A DNA stretch of 20,000 nucleotides, taken from the NCBI RefSeq assembly GCF_003046425.1, contig NZ_QAJG01000013.1, positions 12,501-32,500 on the forward strand. The letters run 5' to 3'. The position numbers were made by a program, and so were the translations under genes. The notes beneath the pieces are model-generated. The model did no database searches and was not told the origin of the DNA. It saw nothing but the letters and a program-made list of their open reading frames with translations. Positions 1-20,000 of the stretch are shown here, piece after piece; within the stretch, counting starts at the first letter, position 1, and each line of letters begins with the position of its first letter. The DNA is from Leptospira borgpetersenii serovar Javanica. GTDB lineage: Bacteria; Spirochaetota; Leptospiria; Leptospirales; Leptospiraceae.

Positions 1-837
<837 letters not shown>

Positions 838-851
838 CAACCGAATCTTTT

Positions 852-869
852 GAAACCGGAGTCGGTTTC
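852..869 (+). promoter_or_regulatory. Small perfect hairpin between two genes
   Basis: A perfect 7-bp stem (GAAACCG / CGGTTTC) with a 4-nt loop lies 15 nt after the phosphoesterase stop and just before the ribosome binding site of the next gene. No U-tract follows, so it is not a standard intrinsic terminator. It could stabilise an mRNA end or affect translation of the downstream gene. The role is unknown. Confidence 0.35.
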
Positions 870-893
870 CGATATTTAAAAAAGGGACTTTCA

Positions 894-1523
894 ATGGGGA
901 GAGGTTTCGAATCCGATCGAAAGATAATATTCGCGTTAGGAGTCATTCTATTGTTATACTTTGTTTTGGCGGATTGTGGTAAAAAAAGCAAAGTGACTTC
1001 TAAAAAGGAAAATGCCAAAACGTCGAGCTCTCGAAAGAAAAACGATCTTGATTTGGAGCCTGAACCGAGAGAAAGGAGATTCTTTCAAGAAGACGCGTTC
1101 GGCCAACCTAAAAAGTACGTTGAATCGGAAGAGTTTAACCTAAACAACAAAATCTATCGACCTCCCCAAAAAACGGCTAAATCGCTTTCATCTTATCTCG
1201 GATCCACTCCCGGATGTAAGAACGGAAATTGTAAAAATGGTTCAGGTGTTTATGTATATGATACCGGAGAAGTATATTCCGGAAGTTTCAAAAATGATAA
1301 ACGACACGGATACGGAGATATACAGTACCAAGACGGAGACAGATATTCCGGATACTTTCAAAATGATAAAAAGGTGGGGACGGGAACGTATCGGTTCGTA
1401 AACGGCTCCGTGTTCAATGGAAGATTCTACGACGATGGAGAAAGTGCGGAAGGTTACTTAACTATCGGTAAAAAAAGGAAGGAATGTTCCATTATCCGAA
1501 ACAAACTAAACTGTCACGGATAA
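894..1523 (+). CDS. MORN-repeat protein, putative lipoprotein
   Basis: 209-residue envelope protein of unknown function. Residues 10-27 form a hydrophobic signal-like segment ending FVLADC, so Cys28 may be lipidated; Asp just before the Cys is unusual for a lipobox, so the lipoprotein call is tentative. A Lys/Ser-rich, charged linker (about 29-100) follows. Three MORN repeats lie at about 118-141, 142-164 and 165-187, with the expected pattern of Gly, Tyr/Phe and G-x-G (for example YSGSFKNDKRHGYG and YSGYFQNDKKVGTG). Two Cys pairs (108/113 and 198/207) flank the repeats and could form disulfides. The start is supported by AAAGGGA at 881-887, seven bases upstream. MORN repeats commonly mediate protein or membrane contacts, and no catalytic motif is seen. 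It is probably co-oriented with, and perhaps transcribed with, the phosphoesterase. Confidence 0.8.
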   Translation: MGRGFESDRKIIFALGVILLLYFVLADCGKKSKVTSKKENAKTSSSRKKNDLDLEPEPRERRFFQEDAFGQPKKYVESEEFNLNNKIYRPPQKTAKSLSSYLGSTPGCKNGNCKNGSGVYVYDTGEVYSGSFKNDKRHGYGDIQYQDGDRYSGYFQNDKKVGTGTYRFVNGSVFNGRFYDDGESAEGYLTIGKKRKECSIIRNKLNCHG

Positions 1524-1984
1524 ACTTTTGGCCAATCTAACCGAGCGATTTGTAAAAACGGGATTCCGAATCTGCTTTTGTCTCCGATTGATGACCCGGC
1601 TCGGTCCCATCGGATTCTCAAAAACGATTGATAGTTAACGTGAGTTCGGCGGTTGAAAATGAGAAAGAATTTTCTAAAAATAGGTTCCTACAATTTTAGA
1701 ATTGTCCGTAAAATCGCGATTTGTGGTAGTTCCCCCACGTTTTAAGAGTAGATTTACAAAATTCAGATTCCAACTTGTTTTTAGAAAAATGAATCATGGA
1801 TTCTTGCGGGATCTTTTTAAATCTTGGGAAACAGAACCAAGAACTCTCGCTCGGAAGGATTTACCACAATTCAGGGAGACTGCGTTTCCTTAGGCGCTTG
1901 CAAAAAAGCAAAGTATTCTAAAATTATAATAGACTATCTTATACTTCTGCGTGGTACATGAGACTTTTTCGTTTTGGGGTTGTT
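1524..1984. other. 460-nt gap with degenerate repeat-like sequence
   Basis: There is no convincing gene here. Open stretches such as 1702-1893 start on TTG, lack a ribosome binding site and have a composition typical of untranslated DNA. The stretch contains a quasi-palindrome at 1722-1739 (TGTGG ... CCCACG around AGTTCC) that resembles sites near 9125 and 12431. No clear terminator was found for either convergent neighbour. Confidence 0.6.
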
Positions 1985-3640
<1,656 letters not shown>

Positions 3641-3652
3641 GTAAGCGCTCAC

Positions 3653-3730
3653 TTAATGGACATGGTTGGAATTAGGAAGATTTTTAGAAATCGAAAAATA
3701 GATTTTATGAGTCTAAAAGAGAGTAATTCA
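3653..3730. promoter_or_regulatory. Divergent intergenic region (tolC-like / yyaL-like)
   Basis: These 78 nt separate two divergent coding regions, so they must hold the start signals of one or both genes unless the promoters lie inside the coding ends. I could not pick out a convincing -35/-10 pair on either strand. The region is A+T-rich near 3685-3706. Confidence 0.35.
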
Positions 3731-5809
<2,079 letters not shown>

Positions 5810-5921
5810 TCGGATTCTCGAAAATTTGGAAAAAAATTACGAGCACAACTCTCGGCGGGTATTTTGACAAACGTCCCAAATCCGGGCGCCTCGTTTTGAA
5901 AAAGCTTTCCAACGAAACCGC

Positions 5922-5949
5922 TTGACTCCAAAGAAGATTCACGAACATT
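5922..5949 (+). promoter_or_regulatory. Candidate promoter of tRNA-Leu
   Basis: TTGACT (5922-5927) lies 16 bases before AACATT (5944-5949), which matches three of six -10 consensus positions. Transcription would then start near 5956, a few bases before the mature tRNA. The -10 is weak. This is a sequence-pattern call only. Confidence 0.35.
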
Positions 5950-5961
5950 GGAAGGACCGCA

Positions 5962-6056
<95 letters not shown>

Positions 6057-6127
6057 AACTGTTTCGTTTTGTAAGAATACGATTCAATCTTGCCGAAATC
6101 TCGTAAACTTCTCCCCTTAAAAAGTGT

Positions 6128-8743
<2,616 letters not shown>

Positions 8744-8756
8744 CGGTTCCTTCTTT

Positions 8757-8786
8757 AATATTCAAAAATAAGAATATTCAAAAATA
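8757..8786. repeat. Tandem 14-bp repeat just upstream of pepN
   Basis: AATATTCAAAAATA occurs twice, at 8757-8770 and 8773-8786, a 16-bp period, ending 14 bp before the pepN start codon. Both copies would sit on one and a half turns of the helix and overlap the likely promoter or leader of pepN, so an operator is possible. The A+T richness makes chance duplication a real alternative. Confidence 0.5.
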
Positions 8787-8884
8787 TGATTTTATTCTTG
8801 ATCTCGTTTTATAATAACCGCAACGTGGTCCGCGGAGAATGTTGCGCTTGAATTTGGAGAATGAAATAACCATAATCGATGGGG

Positions 8885-8981
8885 CGACTCTTTGTAAAGC
8901 AAAGAAACTCGAGGCAGTGAACTCAGCGAATCTCTTCGAACCCGACGAAACGTTTCTTTTATTTTACTTTTAAAAGAGTCG
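8885..8981. repeat. Inverted repeat upstream of pepN
   Basis: CGACTCTTT (8885-8893) and AAAGAGTCG (8973-8981) are perfect 9-bp reverse complements, and similarity continues inward imperfectly (TAAAGCAAAGAAAC against TAAAAGTAAAATAAAAGAAAC). The roughly 97-bp unit has no coding capacity. It may be a decayed small repeat element or a structured leader; no target duplication was recognised. Confidence 0.4.
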
Positions 8982-9184
8982 ATTCCCGTTGGGCTATAGT
9001 AATTCCTCTAAGGGCTTTTCTCTGAAAAACTGCGGGCATATCTCTGTGAATTTTCTTACAGGATGAAATTTATGGACAAATTCTCCCGTTACAGAAATTA
9101 CGGGTCTGCAAATGAAAAGTCGCTTGTGAGAATTCCTACAAAACTTTTCATCAAACCGGCCTGGGTCGGGTTTATATTGAATCT

Positions 9185-10441
<1,257 letters not shown>

Positions 10442-10442
10442 T

Positions 10443-11021
<579 letters not shown>

Positions 11022-11515
11022 TGGATCTCCTTTTTTAAAACGGGTAAATTGATGATTGTTCGGTCGGACAGTACTCGAACGGGACTTGGCATGATTCAGT
11101 TTTTTCAGTGGAGAAGGTTTTGTCGAGAGTGATTTTTAGAGAGTGAAGCATTGGATTGTTTCGGAAATTTCGATACGGGTGAGACTGATTCTTATCATGC
11201 AAGACGTCGAAATTTCGGTCATTCCTTTCCACCATCGTATTTTTCCAGGTGGAAAGGTTCCATTCTTTCAAACTAGGTTTTTTTCTCCAAGAGAGAATTC
11301 CGACAAACTGCACCTCATTCACAAATTAGAAATGGTCATTCGGGACTTAGAAAAAGCGTTTCTGAATTTTCAACGGTGAATGAACACATTCTTGAATTTG
11401 AAGAATCTTTTCTAAGAACTTGTCCGAAATCCTGCAGAGCGACCTGCAGAAGCACCCATAGGGAGCGATGCACCTGAGTTCAGGAAAGCTCTCTGCCTTT
11501 AGTTCTTCAGATCAT

Positions 11516-11745
11516 CCCACAAGTTGGGTTGGAATTGTAAGAATCTAAAACGCATATTTTTTCAAGTGTTCCGACAAGAACGAGGTTTTTTACTTGCAAG
11601 AAGTATGATTTTCTGATAGAGAAAAAATCTCCCGAGTCTTCCCACCGCCTCTCCCCTCCACCCAAAACGTGGGTGGGGCCGAGTCTGTTTCACGGAGGAT
11701 TGTCGGAGTTCCGACGGATTTCTTCAGATCCAAGTAATTGTAGGA
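11516..11745. repeat. Older, degenerate copy of the 277-bp repeat element
   Basis: This stretch is collinear with 11819-12075. It shares the left-end CCCACAAGTTG, a 50-bp core (11564-11613, 48 of 50 identical to 11872-11921), a GTCGGAGTTCCGAC palindrome (11702-11715, matching 12029-12042) and a following GATCCAA. Its ends no longer form clean inverted repeats, though left ATCATCCCACAAGTT and the complement of the right end remain loosely similar. Boundaries are approximate. It is best read as an older or diverged member of the same family. Confidence 0.65.
11564..11613. repeat. 50-bp direct repeat, copy 1
   Basis: Begins AAGTGTTCCGACAAGAACGA and ends AAGTATGATTTTC. It matches 11872-11921 at 48 of 50 positions (C/T at position 18, T/C at position 23), 308 bp apart. 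This is the best conserved part of the two neighbouring elements. Confidence 0.95.
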
Positions 11746-11800
11746 GATAGAGAGTGTTATGCTTCGAGTTCAGAGAGCGATCAATCTATCGAGCGACCCG

Positions 11801-11807
11801 TAGGGAG
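11801..11807. repeat. Left 7-bp flanking direct repeat (target duplication)
   Basis: TAGGGAG abuts the left inverted repeat and is repeated at 12085-12091 directly after the right one. It is read as a target-site duplication. A third TAGGGAG at 11459-11465 marks an uninterrupted version of the target. Confidence 0.7.
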
Positions 11808-12084
11808 CCATAACCTTACCCACAAGTTGAAGAGGACTTTAGAATCAGAAGGATCCAAACGCACATTTTTGAAGTGTTCCGACAAGAATGAGGCTTTTTA
11901 CTTGCAAGAAGTATGATTTTCCATAGTGGAAAGTCCTCCAAGCCTTTCTTTCCTCCTCCCAAAATTAGGGAAAACTCATGCAACGCTCTCTATAAATCAT
12001 TTGCAGGTGTAAGTTTTACAGTGGATTTGTCGTAATTCCGACAGATTTATATTGAGATCCAAATACTTGTGGGTAAGGTTATGG
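11808..12084. mobile_element. 277-bp MITE-like element with 20-bp terminal inverted repeats
   Basis: The ends are perfect reverse complements over 20 bp: CCATAACCTTACCCACAAGT at 11808-11827 and its complement at 12065-12084. TAGGGAG flanks the element directly on both sides. The interior has no transposase and no convincing frame, so the element would be non-autonomous and would need a transposase supplied elsewhere. It contains the 50-bp core shared with the neighbouring older copy, and a GTCGTAATTCCGAC quasi-palindrome (12029-12042). The clean ends and intact duplication suggest a fairly recent insertion. The transposase family cannot be named from this window. Confidence 0.75.
11872..11921. 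repeat. 50-bp direct repeat, copy 2
   Basis: Second copy of the core repeat, inside the MITE-like element and identical to 11564-11613 at 48 of 50 positions. The flanking sequence diverges much more than the core, which hints at selection on the core, perhaps as a recognition or structural element, or at gene conversion. Confidence 0.95.
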
Positions 12085-12091
12085 TAGGGAG
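12085..12091. repeat. Right 7-bp flanking direct repeat (target duplication)
   Basis: TAGGGAG directly follows the right terminal inverted repeat and is followed by CGAGATGC. The uninterrupted site at 11459-11471 reads TAGGGAG followed by CGATGC, nearly the same continuation, which supports insertion into a pre-existing repeat unit. Confidence 0.7.
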
Positions 12092-12570
12092 CGAGATGCT
12101 TTTGTTTCCTCAAGTGACTTGTCGAACCAAGAATATCATACTCGGATTTCATTTTCAAGAATGATAGGAATCTACGGATTGCAGCATAATAAACGCTTTC
12201 GCATTTGTTACGCCGACTCATGTTTGTTAAATTCTCGCAATAGCCTCCTAAAAAACGGCCATTCCGAGGTAATTGGCGGCTTGATTCTTTTTAGCGGTTG
12301 CAGCTTTTGTCCATTTTCCCTCAAATAAGAAGTACGCTGGCCAAAAAGAAAACTCAAGCTACTACTCCCGATATGGGTTGCAACGTTAGGGCAAACCTCC
12401 CTAGGGACAAATGATTCATGGCATCTAAAACGTAGGAATTCCCACATTTTCGGAAACTAAAAAAGACGAAAGTGTATTCAAGGCAAGAGACAAAACAATA
12501 CGGGAGTGTTCAAAGAGTGCGGGTCGTATTTTAGTGGTGAGGTTTGGAGAGAATTCCCGGATGTACAAGA

Positions 12571-12598
12571 TTGACAGAATCTTTCCCCCTCTCATTAT
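12571..12598 (+). promoter_or_regulatory. Candidate promoter of the helicase operon
   Basis: A consensus -35 hexamer TTGACA (12571-12576) is followed after 16 bases by CATTAT (12593-12598), which matches four of six -10 positions. Transcription would start about 12605, only some six bases before the helicase ATG at 12611. That fits the absence of any ribosome binding site there and suggests a leaderless or near-leaderless transcript. Confidence 0.5.
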
Positions 12599-12610
12599 GT
12601 CACATGTCTC

Positions 12611-15288
<2,678 letters not shown>

Positions 15289-15314
15289 CTTCTCACAATC
15301 GAACATTCGATCAA

Positions 15315-17881
<2,567 letters not shown>

Positions 17882-18533
17882 CTTACGTTAGTTGATACTA
17901 TTGGACCTTTACTTCAGATAAGAGCCGGTCTCAAAACCTTAGGAATGTAGGGGTATTACAATTTTAAACGACGAGAGAAAACCGCCAATGCGACGGTTTC
18001 TATGGAAACTCTCACGTTTTTTAAAAACTTGCTGGATCGTCTAGAGATATTTTTCTTCAGGTTTTGAGACCGGCTCTAAAGTAAACTTCGTAAAATTGTA
18101 TTATGAAAAGGAAAAGATTGAAACATACGACTTTTACCGTCTGTCATATGTTTTACGGTTAACTCTGTTGGAAATTGAATCAACTAAGAACCGGCGTTTT
18201 AGAGTGTGATTTTTTAACACAACAATCTTTTTTAACGATTAGCTGGTTTTAACTCCAAATACTTTAGAAAAGATTAATATTTCTTTTCGGGAGAATTGGA
18301 TTGTATGTCTCTCACAATTTCATTTTGTATTTTTGAAAATGAGAGTTATTCAAACTTTTATTGGATTTAAAAATCGTAAACGATCGATATACACACAGAT
18401 AAAAAGGAAAAACCAGTATCTACTGTTTTCTCTATTACGACGAATTGGAGTTATACGAGTCCGAAGAGTTTGAAAGGAAAGGTATCGCTTACAAATCTAT
18501 CCGTTTTTATGGTGTTGTCCTATCGGACTTTGA
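17882..18533. other. 650-nt gap between convergent genes
   Basis: There is no credible gene. The longest plausible small frame (18339-18473, 44 codons, basic) has no ribosome binding site or recognisable family. The left part holds the 157-bp inverted-repeat element. The right part (18080-18530) is A+T-rich and otherwise featureless to my reading. Confidence 0.55.
17921..18077. repeat. 157-bp element with perfect 19-bp inverted repeats
   Basis: AGAGCCGGTCTCAAAACCT (17921-17939) is an exact reverse complement of 18059-18077. Outside this the two arms are related again after a short gap (TTTACT on each side). The interior of about 119 nt has nested smaller inverted repeats: AAACCG/CGGTTT around CCAATGCGA, and GAGAG/CTCTC. 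No target duplication and no coding capacity are seen. It lies 40 nt after the small membrane protein gene and could serve as a strong transcript end for that operon, be a small MITE-like element, or encode a structured RNA. Confidence 0.7.

Positions 18534-20000
<1,467 letters not shown>

Larger units (their letters stand above)
8744..9184. other. Upstream region of pepN: repeats, no gene
   Basis: These 441 nt lie between two minus-strand genes and hold no credible gene; a 102-codon minus-strand frame (8994-9302) overlaps the MFS gene and looks like untranslated sequence. They do contain a tandem 14-bp repeat next to the pepN start, a 9-bp inverted repeat spanning 8885-8981, a CGCAAC/GTTGCG pair (8819-8824/8841-8846), a GAAACGTTTC palindrome (8947-8956) and a quasi-palindrome at 9125-9140. 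The pepN promoter should lie here, but no clear -35/-10 pair was found. Confidence 0.5.
11022..12610. other. 1.6-kb gene-poor, repeat-rich region
   Basis: I find no credible gene here. Frames of 60-95 codons exist on both strands (for example 11035-11322 minus, 11143-11379 plus, 11997-12221 minus, 12208-12447 minus). They start on weak codons or lack ribosome binding sites, overlap each other and cover the repeats. What the region does hold is a MITE-like element, a related older copy, three TAGGGAG sites, TTCCGACAA half-sites and a quasi-palindrome at 12431-12446. The helicase promoter lies at its right end. It looks like an accumulation zone for small repeated elements between divergent operons. 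Confidence 0.6.

Noticed and set aside
1538..1605. ACCGAGC/GCTCGGT inverted repeat
   Set aside because: Only 7 bp with about 50 nt between the arms; expected by chance in a gap of this size.
1702..1893. 63-codon frame in the gap after the MORN gene
   Set aside because: TTG start, no ribosome binding site, and rich in Phe/Arg in the way untranslated A+T-rich DNA reads; it covers a quasi-palindrome.
5864..5869. Perfect TTGACA upstream of tRNA-Leu
   Set aside because: No acceptable -10 hexamer lies at 15-19 bases downstream; the TTGACT at 5922 fits the tRNA start better.
9153..9173. Imperfect hairpin after the MFS gene as a terminator
   Set aside because: One mismatch in a 7-bp stem and no U-tract on the minus strand, so a terminator call is not supported.
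11035..11322. 95-codon minus-strand frame upstream of the Nudix gene
   Set aside because: GTG start without a ribosome binding site, no family resemblance, and low-quality composition; it lies in the repeat-rich gap and overlaps a plus-strand frame of similar quality.
11143..11379. 78-codon plus-strand frame
   Set aside because: GTG start with no separate ribosome binding site, overlaps the frame above, and resembles translated non-coding DNA.
11432..11449. CTGCAG repeated twice around GAGCGAC
   Set aside because: Short, palindromic hexamers of this kind occur often by chance; no larger structure is built on them.
11997..12447. Two overlapping minus-strand frames (74 and 79 codons)
   Set aside because: They run through the end of the MITE-like element and the palindromic repeat; their length is explained by repeat sequence rather than coding constraint.
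18339..18473. 44-codon basic frame between the convergent genes
   Set aside because: No ribosome binding site, no recognised family, and easily expected by chance at this length.

Overview
The window reads as chromosomal DNA from a spirochaete, most likely a pathogenic-clade Leptospira. This is an inference. It rests on the moderate A+T content, the loosely matching lipoprotein signals, the mix of housekeeping and lineage-specific envelope proteins, and long gene-poor gaps that carry degenerate repeats. I could not run a database search, so the species is open.

Layout from left to right. (1) The 3' part of a membrane-anchored metallophosphoesterase is followed by a MORN-repeat putative lipoprotein (1-1523, +). 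(2) After a 460-nt gap comes a TolC-family outer-membrane efflux protein (-), divergent from a YyaL/SPATA20-type thioredoxin-fold protein (+). (3) A tRNA-Leu(UAG) gene follows (5963-6044, +). (4) A minus-strand block holds an M1 aminopeptidase N, a 440-nt gap, an MFS exporter, and a Nudix hydrolase one nucleotide upstream of the exporter, so those two look translationally coupled. (5) A gap of about 1.6 kb (11022-12610) has no convincing gene but holds layered repeats, including a 277-bp MITE-like element with perfect 20-bp terminal inverted repeats and a 7-bp flanking duplication. (6) A plus-strand cluster holds a Rep/UvrD-type helicase, a TPR putative lipoprotein, an AsmA-like membrane protein and a small membrane protein (12611-17881). 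(7) A 650-nt gap contains a 157-bp element bounded by perfect 19-bp inverted repeats. (8) The 3' part of a minus-strand polytopic membrane protein, resembling glycosyltransferase family 39, runs off the right edge.

The genes do not form one recognisable pathway. Several concern the cell envelope (TolC protein, lipoprotein-like proteins, AsmA-like protein, MFS exporter, GT39-like protein); the others are nucleic-acid, nucleotide or peptide housekeeping functions. I see no defence system, CRISPR array, prophage, transposase gene or secondary-metabolite cluster.

The most unusual features are non-coding or concern gene starts: the MITE-like insertion whose empty site can be reconstructed within the window, the related repeat copy beside it, the second inverted-repeat element at 17.9 kb, an apparent one-base shortening of a poly-A tract at the natural start of the TolC gene, and a strong terminator-like hairpin lying inside the 5' end of the AsmA-like reading frame.
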